Shown: positions 18,470-28,557, counted from the stretch's first letter. The stretch: 64,000 bases of DNA from Hahellaceae bacterium (GCA_024234575.1 JACKOB010000004.1:310001-374000), one strand, 5' to 3'. Translations and numbers: made by a program. The notes: generated by a model not told the origin, from the sequence alone.

Positions 18470-20149
18470 ATGACTAAAGAAACTAGAACAGCTAATAATT
18501 TTATTAAAAACATTGTCGAAAAAGACGTTGCGGACGGGAAACATGCGGGTAAAGTGCATACGCGTTTTCCGCCAGAGCCCAACGGCTTTCTCCACGTAGG
18601 ACACGCCAAGTCGATTTGTCTTAACTTTGGTTTGGCGCAGTCATACGCGCAAGGTGCTTGTAACCTTCGTTTTGATGACACCAACCCCGAAAAAGAAGAG
18701 CAAACCTATATTGACGCCATCAAAAAGGATGTCGAGTGGCTGGGTTTTTCCTGGGAAGGTGAGGTGCGTTACGCTTCCGAGTATTTTCCGCAGCTATTCG
18801 ATTTTGCCTTGGAGTTAATTGGAAAAGGCAAAGCCTATGTCTGTAGTCTGACGGCGGATCAGGCATCCGAATACAGAGGCACATTAAAAGAAGCCGGCAA
18901 GAACAGCCCTTTTCGCGAGCGCTCGATCGAAGAAAACCTCGACCTGTTTCAGCGGATGCGAGCCGGGGAGTTTCCTGATGGGGCGCATGTACTAAGGGCG
19001 AAGATTGATATGTCATCGCCAAATATGAATATGCGCGATCCGATTCTTTATCGCATCCGGCATATTGAACATCATCAAACCGGCAAGGCCTGGTGTGTTT
19101 ATCCGATGTACGATTTTACGCATCCTATTTCCGATGCGTTGGAAGGTATAACCCATTCATTGTGCACGCTCGAATTTGAAGGGCATCGACCACTTTATGA
19201 TTGGGTGCTGGACAACATCACTATTCCATGCCATCCACAACAAATTGAATTTGCCCGACTGAATTTAAACTACACCGTCACCAGCAAGCGCAAGCTAAAG
19301 CGTTTAGTGGATGAAAAGCGTGTGGATGGGTGGGACGATCCGAGAATGCCAACCATCGCCGGGATGCGCCGACGGGGTTTTACCCCTGAATCTATCCGTA
19401 GTTTTTGCGAAGCCATAGGCGTCACGCGCAGCGAGGGTGTCGTGGATGTGTCGATGCTGGAATTTGCCATCAGAGAAGATCTTAATGAGCGCGCGCCGCG
19501 GGCAATGTGTGTATTAAGGCCGATTAAGCTGACGCTCAGTAATTATCCTGAAGACAAGGTTGAGGCGTTAAGTGTCCCGGTGCACCCTAACTTTCCGGAA
19601 ATGGGAGAAAGGACAGTCTATTGGCGTAAAGATCTGTTAATAGATCAGGAAGACTTCGCTGAAGAGCCACCAAAGAAGTGGAAGCGATTAGCGCCGGGCG
19701 GGTCTGTTCGTATGCGCGGTGGTTATGTCATCACCTGTGAGGAAGTTGTTAAAGATGCAGCAGGTAATGTCACAGAAATTATCGCCAGTTATGATGACAA
19801 AACTTTGGGTGTCAATCCTGTTGGCTACAAAGCCAGCGGTGTTATCCACTGGATAAGTTCAGTTGAAAATGTCGATCTTACTGTTCGGTTGTACGATAGG
19901 TTGTTTACCGATGAAAGCCCGGACTCGGGGAAGGCTGCAGAAGATTTTGTGCAGTTGATCAATCCGGACTCATTGCAAGTGCTTGCAAATGCAAAGGGTG
20001 AAATGTCTTTAGCTAATATTGCCGCAACATTACCTTATCAGTTTGAACGTGAAGGCTATTTCTGTGTTGATAGCTCTTCCTCTGAAGGTAAACTGGTCTA
20101 TAACCGCACAGTTACCTTAAGGGATACGTGGGAAAAACAGGGTAATTAA
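18470..20149 (+). CDS. glnS: Glutaminyl-tRNA synthetase
   Basis: A 559-residue class Ic synthetase that charges tRNA-Gln. The N-terminal [17 protein letters not shown] contains the HIGH motif as HVGH (42-45), and the KMSKS counterpart is in [11 protein letters not shown] at about 270. The [16 protein letters not shown] block and the C-terminal anticodon-binding beta-barrels are typical, and length matches E. coli GlnS (about 554). The start ATG follows GAAAGG. It is next to cysS with 56 bp between, as in Pseudomonas, and probably shares a transcript with it. Confidence 0.96.
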   Translation: MTKETRTANNFIKNIVEKDVADGKHAGKVHTRFPPEPNGFLHVGHAKSICLNFGLAQSYAQGACNLRFDDTNPEKEEQTYIDAIKKDVEWLGFSWEGEVRYASEYFPQLFDFALELIGKGKAYVCSLTADQASEYRGTLKEAGKNSPFRERSIEENLDLFQRMRAGEFPDGAHVLRAKIDMSSPNMNMRDPILYRIRHIEHHQTGKAWCVYPMYDFTHPISDALEGITHSLCTLEFEGHRPLYDWVLDNITIPCHPQQIEFARLNLNYTVTSKRKLKRLVDEKRVDGWDDPRMPTIAGMRRRGFTPESIRSFCEAIGVTRSEGVVDVSMLEFAIREDLNERAPRAMCVLRPIKLTLSNYPEDKVEALSVPVHPNFPEMGERTVYWRKDLLIDQEDFAEEPPKKWKRLAPGGSVRMRGGYVITCEEVVKDAAGNVTEIIASYDDKTLGVNPVGYKASGVIHWISSVENVDLTVRLYDRLFTDESPDSGKAAEDFVQLINPDSLQVLANAKGEMSLANIAATLPYQFEREGYFCVDSSSSEGKLVYNRTVTLRDTWEKQGN

Positions 20150-20205
20150 TTACCCTGTCAACGCTCTGCTGTTTGTCATCATTGGTTTATTAAAAGAGAA
20201 AACTC

Positions 20206-21588
20206 GTGTTAGAAATTTATAATAGCCTGACCCAGGAAAAAGCCCCCTTCGTTCCACTGGAGCCCGGTAAAATTAAAATGTATGTCTGTGGCATGACGGT
20301 CTACGACTATTGCCACATCGGGCATGCCAGGGTCATGGTGACATTTGATGTGATCGTGCGTTACTTGCGCCATATCGGATATGACGTTAATTATGTGCGT
20401 AATATCACCGACGTAGACGATAAAATATTCAACCGGGCTGCCGAGAATAACGAGCCTTTTGATGCTTTAACCGCTCGCTTCATTGATGCCATGCATGAAG
20501 ATGAGCGTCGGCTGGGGGTTATTGCTCCAACCAGCGAACCCCGTGCCACGCTGTGTATGCACCAGATAATTGACATGATAGAAACGCTGATTGCCAAAGA
20601 TGTCGCTTATGCGGTCGAAAATGGCGATGTTTACTTTAGTATCGAGAAGTTTCCGGAGTACGGTCAGCTAAGTAAGAAGAAGCTTGACGAGTTGTTGGTG
20701 GGGGCGCGGGTTGAAGCCTCGCAAATTAAAAGAAACCCCATGGACTTTGTTTTATGGAAGTCAGCCAAAGCGGGGGAAGCATCCTGGCCCTCTCCTTGGG
20801 GGGAAGGTCGCCCGGGGTGGCATATCGAGTGCTCGGCAATGTCCACTCATTGCCTGGGTAACACCTTTGATATTCATGGTGGTGGTCCAGATTTAAAGTT
20901 TCCCCATCATGAAAACGAAATCGCACAATCAGAGGCGGCAACCGGGCAAAAATTTGTTAACTGCTGGATGCATGCAGGTGCGGTTCGCGTTAATAAAGAG
21001 AAAATGTCTAAGTCACTGGGTAACTTCTTCACTATCCGCGACGTTATGGAAAAATATGATCCCGAAGTAATTCGTTATTTCTTGATTAGCAGTCACTACC
21101 GCAGTCAGGTTGATTATTCGGAAGACAGTCTGCAAGAGGCTGTAGCGGCGCTCGGACGCCTCTACAACGCCATGCGGGGAGAAGTAATAGCCGAATGCGA
21201 AGTTGTTGAGAGCTATCAGCAGCGTTTTCAGCAGGCGATGAATGATGACTTTAATACGCCTTTAGCGTTGTCGGTGTTGTTCGAATTGGTAAAGGATATC
21301 AATAAAGCCAAGACCGAGGGTGCTGCAGAGTTGCCTCAACTGCTTGCGACACTAAAGCGTTTGGGGGGGATATTAGGGATTTTGCAGTGCTCTGCGGAAG
21401 ACTTTTTTACGCGAAGTGCTGACGAAAGTGCCATTTCTGAGGCTGAAATTCTTGCCTTAATTGAGCGACGCAAACAAGCCCGTATTGAAAAAAACTGGGC
21501 GGAGTCAGACCGTGTTCGTGACGAGCTCAAAGATAAAGGGGTGATTCTGGATGATGGTCGAGAAGGCACAACCTGGCGCCGCCTATAG
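20206..21588 (+). CDS. cysS: Cysteinyl-tRNA synthetase
   Basis: A 460-residue class Ia synthetase that charges tRNA-Cys. HIGH is at residues 37-40 after the zinc-ligand CGMTVYD (Cys28), and KMSKS is exact at 266-270. GWHIECSAMS holds another zinc cysteine, and FDIHGGGPDLKFPHHENE is the usual core block. The start is GTG 20206, which matches the family N-terminus LEIYNSLTQEKAPF. It ends the glnS-cysS unit and converges on a diguanylate cyclase gene. Confidence 0.96.
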   Translation: MLEIYNSLTQEKAPFVPLEPGKIKMYVCGMTVYDYCHIGHARVMVTFDVIVRYLRHIGYDVNYVRNITDVDDKIFNRAAENNEPFDALTARFIDAMHEDERRLGVIAPTSEPRATLCMHQIIDMIETLIAKDVAYAVENGDVYFSIEKFPEYGQLSKKKLDELLVGARVEASQIKRNPMDFVLWKSAKAGEASWPSPWGEGRPGWHIECSAMSTHCLGNTFDIHGGGPDLKFPHHENEIAQSEAATGQKFVNCWMHAGAVRVNKEKMSKSLGNFFTIRDVMEKYDPEVIRYFLISSHYRSQVDYSEDSLQEAVAALGRLYNAMRGEVIAECEVVESYQQRFQQAMNDDFNTPLALSVLFELVKDINKAKTEGAAELPQLLATLKRLGGILGILQCSAEDFFTRSADESAISEAEILALIERRKQARIEKNWAESDRVRDELKDKGVILDDGREGTTWRRL

Positions 21589-21612
21589 GTTTTGATGTAT
21601 CACATTCGCAAC

Positions 21613-21668
21613 CTTGTGCCTGTCTGCGCTTAACTTGATATCGCTAGATAAGGCACTGAGGTTGGGTG
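21613..21668. terminator. Possible bulged hairpin between cysS and the cyclase gene
   Basis: CAACCT and GTGCC can pair with GGCAC and AGGTTG across a loop of about 30 nt between two convergent genes. There is a small bulge and no long T tract, so this is weak. Confidence 0.3.
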
Positions 21669-21669
21669 T

Positions 21670-22614
21670 TTATTGTGCTATCTTTTTTCTCTCAAGTGCT
21701 TCGGCTGAATAGACTTTATTGCGACCGTCCTGTTTTGCACGATAAAGAGCCTTGTCGGCACGTTCCATCAACTCAGCAATGGTTTCGTTTTCACGAAAGG
21801 TTGCCGTGCCCATGCTTATCGTGACCGGGATTTCTTTATCTGAATAATAGAAGCGAGTGTCTTCAATTCTTTTTCGGATACGTTCAGCAATGATTCTTGC
21901 GCCTGCCTGGTGGGTGCCGTTGAGCACCAAAGTAAATTCTTCACCACCTGCCCGGAAGCACATATCACATTTGCGGGCATTGTCGGCGATGCATTTGACC
22001 ACAAGCTTCAATACTTCATCGCCAGCAGCATGGCCAAAGGTATCGTTGATGCGCTTGAATCGATCAAGATCGAAAACAATGACAGACAGTGGCGTTTCAT
22101 GCCGGCGCGACAGCTCAGCTTCTCTGTGCAGCTGAGCGTCCAGAGCGCGTTTGTTGCCGGCATTGGTCAAGGCGTCAGTTAATGCTGCGTCCAGTGCCTG
22201 TTTGTAAAGTATGGCATTGCGTAGTGGATAAACGAGCGTGCCGAGCAGGTGCTCGATTATTGACAGCTCTTCCTCTTTAAATTTCTTGCTGCGGGTAAAG
22301 CAAATGTGGCCAAGTGACTCGGTTGCTAAAGTGAGGGCGTAGTCGCATGAGTGCACAGCTTTTTTGTCTGACCCTAACTGAATGCCATGAATTTTGGAAT
22401 AAAATTCATAGTGATCGAATGAGACAAAACTAGACAGCTCTTCGCAGAAAATTCGGATAACCGTTGCGACATCCAGGCTGGTTTGTAGTCGGCGGGCGAG
22501 TCTGGAAACTTTGTCTTCGGGCGTCTGAATTTGTTTGCTCAGCTCATTGAAGGTCGATACCAATCGTGCCTTGGTAAAATCAATTGTTTCCGCTTTTGGA
22601 TGGTTACCGCTCAT
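21670..22614 (-). CDS. Soluble diguanylate cyclase with N-terminal GAF-like sensor
   Basis: A 314-residue cytoplasmic protein. The first 140 residues look like a GAF-type sensor (VIRIFCEELSSFVSFDHYEF, then SIIEHLLGTLVYPLRNAI). The rest is a GGDEF domain with intact active site GGEEF (223-227) and RxxD inhibitory site RKCD (214-217). It should make c-di-GMP and be product-inhibited. There are no membrane segments. GGGAG precedes the ATG. A strong sigma-54 promoter match lies at 22671-22687, so expression is probably RpoN-dependent and activator-controlled. The sensed signal is unknown. Confidence 0.92.
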   Translation of the reverse strand: MSGNHPKAETIDFTKARLVSTFNELSKQIQTPEDKVSRLARRLQTSLDVATVIRIFCEELSSFVSFDHYEFYSKIHGIQLGSDKKAVHSCDYALTLATESLGHICFTRSKKFKEEELSIIEHLLGTLVYPLRNAILYKQALDAALTDALTNAGNKRALDAQLHREAELSRRHETPLSVIVFDLDRFKRINDTFGHAAGDEVLKLVVKCIADNARKCDMCFRAGGEEFTLVLNGTHQAGARIIAERIRKRIEDTRFYYSDKEIPVTISMGTATFRENETIAELMERADKALYRAKQDGRNKVYSAEALERKKIAQ

Positions 22615-22670
22615 CTCTTTATCTCCCGCTTTAAAAATACGGCAATGTTCTGCCTCTATTTGCGGTAATA

Positions 22671-22687
22671 AGCGATATTTGTGCCAG
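22671..22687 (-). promoter_or_regulatory. Predicted sigma-54 promoter of the diguanylate cyclase gene
   Basis: Reading leftward: CTGGCACA-AATA-TCGCT, against the consensus YTGGCACG-N4-TTGCW. The GG and GC dinucleotides are present at the right spacing. The gene starts about 45 nt after the expected transcription start. Confidence 0.65.
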
Positions 22688-22935
22688 AACCATAATGTCT
22701 ATGTATAACAATATGATAGATTGCGAGTTTGTTCGGTGGTTTAAGTGGCAAACAAAAATATGGCGCCATATTCATGTTCTAAAAGGTGTAAGCGGCGAAG
22801 AAATGACGGAAAACTGACGTTCTCTTAAGGGTGCATTCGCCGTCTAAATGTCACTCTCTTTTAGGGGGCAGTAGTCCGTTGCTGTCTAATGGTGACTATT
22901 TATATCGCTTTAGAATGCGTTACGTTTTTCTAATG

Positions 22936-22944
22936 TGGTAGAAT
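22936..22944 (+). promoter_or_regulatory. Predicted extended -10 promoter of the gntR-smc operon
   Basis: TGGTAGAAT: an extended TGn followed by TAGAAT, about 40 bp before the gntR start. The -35 is weak. Confidence 0.45.
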
Positions 22945-22983
22945 TTCGCCCAATATTACGACGCTATATTGTGAGAGACACCA

Positions 22984-23670
22984 ATGAATTTTCAAGCGCC
23001 AGATAGCCTCTCAGAGCAAATAGCCCAGCATCTTGGCAAAAAAATTATTTGCGGTGCCTTAAAGCCCAAAGAACGGATTCAAGAGTTAAAAATAGCTGGC
23101 GAGCTTGACGTTAGCCGAGGCTCAGTTAGAGAGGCGCTATTAATTCTTGAGCGTCGCCACCTTATCAATATCTACCCCCGCCGCGGTGCGGTGGTGTCCG
23201 GGTTGTCGGCAGAATTAATTAGCTCGCTTTATGATATGTATATCAACTTATTAATTATGTTGGGTAATAAGCTGGCAGATAAGTGGCAGGGGCATGATTT
23301 AAAACCCATGTTGGAGCAGTTAAGAGTAGTGAATAGAATGGCCGAGACGGCAGATGCCCCATTGGCTGAATTTATCGATGCGGGGTTTGAACTAATGAGC
23401 AAAGCTCATCAGGTGGTGGAAAACCCTTACCTTGAGGAGACGTTGGCTAATTTTCGTCCGGCAATCGCGCGAACCTATTACCTCTCTTTAAGTCGGCGCA
23501 GAGATGAAAAGCTGCAAACGGTTCGTTTTTATAATGATTTGGTCGTAAGCGTGCAGAGTCGTGAGTCGGTAAAGATCAACCGCGTTATTAAAGCCTATGG
23601 TGATCATCAGCGTGCTTTGGTGTTAGGTGTTTTGCAAGAGTTAACGGATGCTGCGGCAATGCTACGGTAG
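22984..23670 (+). CDS. GntR-family transcriptional regulator (FadR/FCD type)
   Basis: A 228-residue regulator. The N-terminal winged helix (LSEQIAQHLGKKIICGALKPKERI and DVSRGSVREALLILERR) binds DNA. The all-helical C-terminal part resembles an FCD ligand domain, usually for small organic acids. The stop is 11 bp before smc, and GntR-smc-zipA-ligA is the order also seen in Pseudomonas, so it heads that operon. Its regulon and ligand are not known; the fixed position suggests a link to chromosome or cell-cycle genes, but this is inference. Confidence 0.88.
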   Translation: MNFQAPDSLSEQIAQHLGKKIICGALKPKERIQELKIAGELDVSRGSVREALLILERRHLINIYPRRGAVVSGLSAELISSLYDMYINLLIMLGNKLADKWQGHDLKPMLEQLRVVNRMAETADAPLAEFIDAGFELMSKAHQVVENPYLEETLANFRPAIARTYYLSLSRRRDEKLQTVRFYNDLVVSVQSRESVKINRVIKAYGDHQRALVLGVLQELTDAAAMLR

Positions 23671-23681
23671 ATAAGGGTGTT

Positions 23682-26600
23682 ATGCGTTTAAAATCAATTA
23701 AGTTAGCCGGGTTTAAATCGTTTGTGGACCCCACAACGGTGCCGTTCCCTACAAATCTCACAGCGGTCGTTGGCCCTAATGGGTGTGGCAAATCAAATAT
23801 CATTGACGCTGTTCGCTGGGTGATGGGGGAGAGTTCTGCCAAAAATCTGCGTGGCGAATCGATGACAGATGTTATATTCAACGGTGCGACAACGCGAAAG
23901 CCTGTTGGCCAGGCGTCAATTGAGCTTATTTTCGATAACACTGAAGGCAAGCTTGCCGGTGAGTATGCGCGTTTCTCCGAAATATCCATTCGCCGCAAAG
24001 TTACCCGTGATGCTACTTCGGATTACTATCTTAATGGTACCAAATGCCGTCGCCGTGATATTACCGATATCTTCCTCGGGACAGGGTTAGGCCCTCGAAG
24101 TTATGCCATTATTGAACAGGGAATGATCAGTAAACTTATCGAGTCAAAACCGGAAGAACTGCGTATCTTTATAGAAGAAGCGGCCGGTATATCCAAGTAT
24201 AAAGAGCGCAGAAAAGAAACAGAAAGCCGCCTCAAGCGTACCCTCGAAAACCTTGAACGCCTAACAGATATTAGAGATGAACTTGAGCGCCAGCTGCAAC
24301 ATCTTTATCGTCAGGCTCAGTCAGCGGAGAAATATACTGAATTAAAAGCAGAAGAGCGGTTAAAGAAAGCACAGATTTCGGCCTTGCGCTGGCTTGAAAT
24401 AGATGCGCTGGTGCAGGAAAAACAAGGCAATATTTCTGAAGCCGAGCTTGAGTTAGAGCGCTCTGTCACCGAGCGCGTATCCCATGAGTCTCGAATTGAA
24501 GAGCTAAGGTTGTCCCATACCGCCAAGAATGATGAGTTTAATCAGATTCAGGCCTCTTTTTATGCCGCAGGGGCAGAGATTGCGAAACTCGAGCAGAGTA
24601 TTCGTCATCAAAAAGACCGATTGCTTCAGTTGCAAAAAGACAAGCACGAAACTAACGCACAGGTCGATGATCTTAATAGGGAGATTGCCGCTGAGGCGCA
24701 TCGCTATGAAGAAGTTGCCACTGCATTGGAAGAGTTGTCTCCTGTGCTTGAAGAGCAAAGCGCTATTTCAGAAGAAGTTGCCATCGAGCTTTTATCTCAG
24801 GAAGAGTCGATGCACGGTTGGCAAAACCGGTGGGATGAATTTAATTTAAATTCGGCCGAATCCAGAAAGAAGGCAGAAGTAGAGCAGTCGAGAATTCAAC
24901 AGTTCGAAGCAAATATTCGTAAAACTGAAGAACAAATGGCAAGGCTGTCTGATGAGCGGCAGTTGCTAGAGGCCCAGGTTTCGGTCGAAGAGGTTGAAGC
25001 AGGGCAGGAGCAGATTTTGATGCTCGATGCACAGGAAGAAACGCTGCTGATTGAGAAAGAGGAGGTGCTATCTGCAATTTTCGAAAAACGGGACCGTTTC
25101 GAAAAAGACGAACAGGAAGTAGCGTCACTTAGGGCAGAAAGCCAGACATTGCAGGGTACCATTGCTTCATTATCTGCTTTACAAATGTCTGCAATGGGCA
25201 ATGAGCGTGCTGACTTTGACGCACTATTAAAAGCAAACGGGTTGGAATCTGCGGCTAGAGTGGTAGAACTTCTTTCTGTGAGCGAGGGTTGGGAACAGGC
25301 CGCGGAGAGTGCCCTAAGATTCTATCTGAAAGGGTTTTCCGTACCTTCGTTATCGTTGCATGCTGAGGGTCGGCAGGATAGCTCTTCAGGGTTGACGCTG
25401 GTTTCTGGCAGTGGTGCGCATACCCACTACCAACGGAAGACTCCGGCGATTTCACTGGCTGACGTAATATCACCTGCTTCTGGTCTGGCCGGTGTGGCAA
25501 GCCGAATTTTATTAGCAAGTACTTTGTCTGAGGCGCTGGCGATGCAGGCTGGGCTGGATGAAACCCAAAGTGTTGTTTGTAAAGACGGGACGTTGCTTGG
25601 GGATTGCTGGATAAGTTTTCCGGATACTGAAGATCCCGCTTCCGGCGCGTTGCATCGTCAGCGAGAGCTGGATCGCTATGCACAGCGTCTAGAAGATGTG
25701 ATGCAGTGTTTAGAGCAATCTATGGCCGCGATGAATGCTTCTAAAACCGCCATAGCAGACTTGGAGCAGCAACGCGAAGCGGTGACTCATAGTCTCACAT
25801 CCTTACAAAAAGATAAGTCGTCAATCAGTAATCGTTTGACCGCCATTGAGGCACGACAAGAGCAGATCACTTCAAGAATCAGAGATATTTCCGCCGCGCT
25901 TGAAGATGCCGATTTGCAGTTAGAACATGAGAAAAATCAGCTCACAGATAGTCGATTCGTATGGCAAGAAGCATTGGAAGAAGTAGAAGTATTTGCTGAG
26001 CAGAAAGAGCAAATGCTGCAAGAGCGCGATCATCTGAGGGAGCGGCTCGATAACCTGCGCCAAAAAGCCCGGCATGATAAGGATAAAGTGCACCAGTTGC
26101 AGTTGCAGTTACAAAGCCTTGAAGCCGAAAAGAATGCACTGGGGAAAAACGCAGAGAAATCGGATGTTCAGTTACAACGCCTGCAAGATAAATTAGAAGA
26201 CCTGGCATTGGCGCAAGCTGAAGTTGACCATCCTTTAGAAGATATGCGTGTTGCTCTTGAAGAAGCCCTGGAAAAAAGAGTAAAAGAAGAAGAGTTGCTA
26301 CTATTGGCGCGACAAGCACTTGAACAGGTTGATGCAGATTTACGAGCGGATGAAAATAACCGGCAGAATATTGAGCAGCGGGTTCAGACATTGCGAAACG
26401 TATTGCAGGACATCCGGATGGAGTCTCAAGCGTTGGAGATAAAAAGAAATGGCCTTAGAGATCAGCTAAAAGAAGAAAACTATGAACTTACCTCTGTTTT
26501 AGATGCGTTGCCTGCTGGTGCAACGCTTCCTGATTGGGAAGAAGAGGTTACAAAAATTGCCGCCAGGGTACAACGGTTAGGGGCAATCAACCTTGCCGCC

Positions 26601-27191
26601 ATAGAAGAATACAAAATTCAGAAAGAACGTAAAGAATATCTGGATGAACAGAACAATGATTTAGTCGAAGCGATTGCCACGCTAGAAGGGGCTATTCGTA
26701 AAATCGACAAAGAAACACGCGCTAAGTTTAAAGAAACCTATGACAAGGTAAATGGCGGATTGCAAACGTTATTTCCCAAAGTGTTTGGTGGTGGTAGCGC
26801 GTATCTGGAGTTAACGGGGGATGATCTTCTCGAAACCGGGGTGGCGATAATGGCGCGTCCGCCGGGTAAGAAAAACAGTACAATACACTTGCTTTCGGGA
26901 GGTGAAAAAGCGCTTACCGCAATCGCCTTGGTGTTCTCAATTTTTCAGCTGAATCCTGCTCCATTTTGTATGCTGGATGAGGTTGATGCACCGCTGGATG
27001 ACGCTAACGTTGGTCGTTATGCAAAGATGGTCAAAGAAATGTCAGAGCAGGTACAGTTTATCTTTATATCCCATAATAAAATTGCCATGGAAATGGCTGA
27101 TCAGCTAATGGGGGTAACGATGCATGAACCAGGCGTGTCCCGATTAGTCTCGGTGGATGTTGAAGAAGCGGCCGCCTTGGCAGCGATGTAA
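23682..27191 (+). CDS. smc: Chromosome segregation ATPase SMC
   Basis: A 1169-residue condensin-type protein that loops and segregates the chromosome with ScpA/ScpB. Walker A GPNGCGKS is at 31-38. Long coiled coils (about 170-500 and 670-1000) flank a hinge near 520-650. The C-terminal head carries the signature LSGGEKALTAIAL (about 1071) and Walker B CMLDEVDAPLDD (about 1096). The gene is complete and of normal length. ATG 23682 follows AAGGG by 5 nt, right after gntR. Presence of Smc rather than MukB fits a Pseudomonas-like lineage and argues against Enterobacterales or Vibrio. Confidence 0.97.
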   Translation: MRLKSIKLAGFKSFVDPTTVPFPTNLTAVVGPNGCGKSNIIDAVRWVMGESSAKNLRGESMTDVIFNGATTRKPVGQASIELIFDNTEGKLAGEYARFSEISIRRKVTRDATSDYYLNGTKCRRRDITDIFLGTGLGPRSYAIIEQGMISKLIESKPEELRIFIEEAAGISKYKERRKETESRLKRTLENLERLTDIRDELERQLQHLYRQAQSAEKYTELKAEERLKKAQISALRWLEIDALVQEKQGNISEAELELERSVTERVSHESRIEELRLSHTAKNDEFNQIQASFYAAGAEIAKLEQSIRHQKDRLLQLQKDKHETNAQVDDLNREIAAEAHRYEEVATALEELSPVLEEQSAISEEVAIELLSQEESMHGWQNRWDEFNLNSAESRKKAEVEQSRIQQFEANIRKTEEQMARLSDERQLLEAQVSVEEVEAGQEQILMLDAQEETLLIEKEEVLSAIFEKRDRFEKDEQEVASLRAESQTLQGTIASLSALQMSAMGNERADFDALLKANGLESAARVVELLSVSEGWEQAAESALRFYLKGFSVPSLSLHAEGRQDSSSGLTLVSGSGAHTHYQRKTPAISLADVISPASGLAGVASRILLASTLSEALAMQAGLDETQSVVCKDGTLLGDCWISFPDTEDPASGALHRQRELDRYAQRLEDVMQCLEQSMAAMNASKTAIADLEQQREAVTHSLTSLQKDKSSISNRLTAIEARQEQITSRIRDISAALEDADLQLEHEKNQLTDSRFVWQEALEEVEVFAEQKEQMLQERDHLRERLDNLRQKARHDKDKVHQLQLQLQSLEAEKNALGKNAEKSDVQLQRLQDKLEDLALAQAEVDHPLEDMRVALEEALEKRVKEEELLLLARQALEQVDADLRADENNRQNIEQRVQTLRNVLQDIRMESQALEIKRNGLRDQLKEENYELTSVLDALPAGATLPDWEEEVTKIAARVQRLGAINLAAIEEYKIQKERKEYLDEQNNDLVEAIATLEGAIRKIDKETRAKFKETYDKVNGGLQTLFPKVFGGGSAYLELTGDDLLETGVAIMARPPGKKNSTIHLLSGGEKALTAIALVFSIFQLNPAPFCMLDEVDAPLDDANVGRYAKMVKEMSEQVQFIFISHNKIAMEMADQLMGVTMHEPGVSRLVSVDVEEAAALAAM

Positions 27192-27204
27192 AGGAAAGCC
27201 AACA

Positions 27205-27324
27205 ATGAATAGGTTCTCTGAGGGCGTAAAGATTGCTATTTTCGCTTTCATTGAATACATTATTTGCCCTATAAATAAGACATTAACTCATTTATCCCCA
27301 TCAGGTCTGACTCTATGGAAATGA
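27205..27324 (+). CDS. Possible 39-codon leader ORF between smc and zipA
   Basis: An ATG at 27205 with AAGGA 9 nt upstream opens a 39-residue frame, beginning MNRFSEGVKIAIFAFIEYII. Its TGA lies inside the first four codons of zipA, a 10-nt overlap. The peptide has a hydrophobic middle. It could couple zipA translation to upstream ribosomes, encode a small membrane peptide, or be chance. No family is recognised. Confidence 0.25.
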   Translation: MNRFSEGVKIAIFAFIEYIICPINKTLTHLSPSGLTLWK

Positions 27325-28475
27325 ATTTACGAGAATGGTTGATTATAGCAGGGCTTGTGATCATCCTCGGTATTTTGGTTGATGGCTACAGGCGAGTGCG
27401 CAGGGCCCGAAGGGACTCGATGGAAATGTCACTGGGAATGGGGGGAGGTATCGAAAACACTCCCCTCGATAATGGCTTCAGTTCTGAGCTCCCTAATGGC
27501 GGTGCTCGCGTTATCAGGCCGGCAAAGTCGCCAGATCTTGATAAGCCCGCAATCTATCCCTCTAAAAACAAGTCCAAAGAGGCAAGCGCGGCGATTAGTG
27601 ACTCAGACGTGCCAGTGCTGGTTGATATTGAAACAACGCCAGAAGATGACTACAAGCAACATCTCCCGAATGACATTGAGCACGACGATATTGGTGGTGC
27701 CTACAGCGCATCAGCTTTAGATGATACCAGTGCCGACTGGCATGGTGAAGCTGAAGGGCCAGAGCCAGAAACAGCATGGGGGAGCAGTGCTGAACCCGAT
27801 TGGGACGACACGTTTATTGAAACGGATGCAACCTCTGTCGAGACTGCCGGGGCTGGTGAAATAGCAACCTCTGCCTCTGTTAAAGAAGCTGGGCCGAAAA
27901 AATCAAATATTGCTGCCAATCAACAGCCAGTTTCATCCGAGCCGGCGACTAAAACCAAAAAATTCGGCAATATTTTTGGCAGTAAGGCTTTTGCAGGCTG
28001 GAACAAACCTGAAAAGGCCGCGCCAGAACCCGTTCGCAAAGGGCCTTCAGAAGTTATCGTTGTGCATGTGATGAGCAAGAGAGGTGAAGGGTTCAATGGT
28101 ATGGCGTTGCGTAAGCTCCTGGAAGCCTGTGGCCTTGAACATGGTGAGATGTCGATATTTCACCGGCACGAGGATGTCAGCAATACCAGCCCCATACAAT
28201 TTAGTGTTGCAAACTCGGTAGAACCTGGCTTCTTTGATCTTGATCTTATGGATACCATCACAACACCAGGGATTAGCTTTTTTATAAGTTTACCTGGCCC
28301 TGTAAATAGCATGCAGGCGTTTGATTATATGATTGAAACCGCACAGTGCGTAGTGCGTAATCTTGATGGTGAATTAAAAGACGAAAAGCGAAGTATCATG
28401 ACGCCGCAAACCATCGAACATTTCCGCGAGAAAGTTCGTGAGTTCGAGCGCAAGCAATTGTCTTTTCGCCGTTAG
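27315..28475 (+). CDS. zipA: Cell division protein ZipA
   Basis: A 386-residue divisome protein that ties FtsZ filaments to the inner membrane. The N-terminus is a membrane anchor (REWLIIAGLVIILGILVDGY, residues 6-25) followed by basic residues. A long acidic, Ala/Pro/Glu-rich linker runs from about 30 to 240. The C-terminal FtsZ-binding domain (about 245-380) has VIVVHVMSKRGEGFNG, FFISLPGPVNSMQAFDYM and MTPQTIEHFREKVREF, as in the family. Its position between smc and ligA is conserved in Pseudomonas. A second in-frame ATG at 27321 is an alternative start. Confidence 0.94.
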   Translation: MEMNLREWLIIAGLVIILGILVDGYRRVRRARRDSMEMSLGMGGGIENTPLDNGFSSELPNGGARVIRPAKSPDLDKPAIYPSKNKSKEASAAISDSDVPVLVDIETTPEDDYKQHLPNDIEHDDIGGAYSASALDDTSADWHGEAEGPEPETAWGSSAEPDWDDTFIETDATSVETAGAGEIATSASVKEAGPKKSNIAANQQPVSSEPATKTKKFGNIFGSKAFAGWNKPEKAAPEPVRKGPSEVIVVHVMSKRGEGFNGMALRKLLEACGLEHGEMSIFHRHEDVSNTSPIQFSVANSVEPGFFDLDLMDTITTPGISFFISLPGPVNSMQAFDYMIETAQCVVRNLDGELKDEKRSIMTPQTIEHFREKVREFERKQLSFRR

Positions 28476-28522
28476 ATGTCGGTCAATGCAATGAATATTG
28501 GCTGAAGAAGCTGTTACCTCAC

Positions 28523-28557
28523 ACACCGCCGTTGTTCTTCAGGGGAAATGGCGGTGT
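28523..28557 (+). other. Hairpin in the zipA-ligA gap
   Basis: ACACCGCC pairs with GGCGGTGT across 19 nt. There is no T tract, so it is not an obvious terminator; it could be a processing or attenuation element. Confidence 0.35.

Larger units (their letters stand above)
22615..22983. other. Divergent intergenic region, cyclase / gntR
   Basis: A 369-bp gap between divergent genes. It holds the sigma-54 promoter of the cyclase (22671-22687, minus) and an extended -10 promoter for gntR-smc (22936-22944, plus). No further gene was found. Confidence 0.6.

Noticed and set aside
25942..26391. Minus-strand frame inside smc
   Set aside because: Shadow of coiled-coil codons; no start signal or family.
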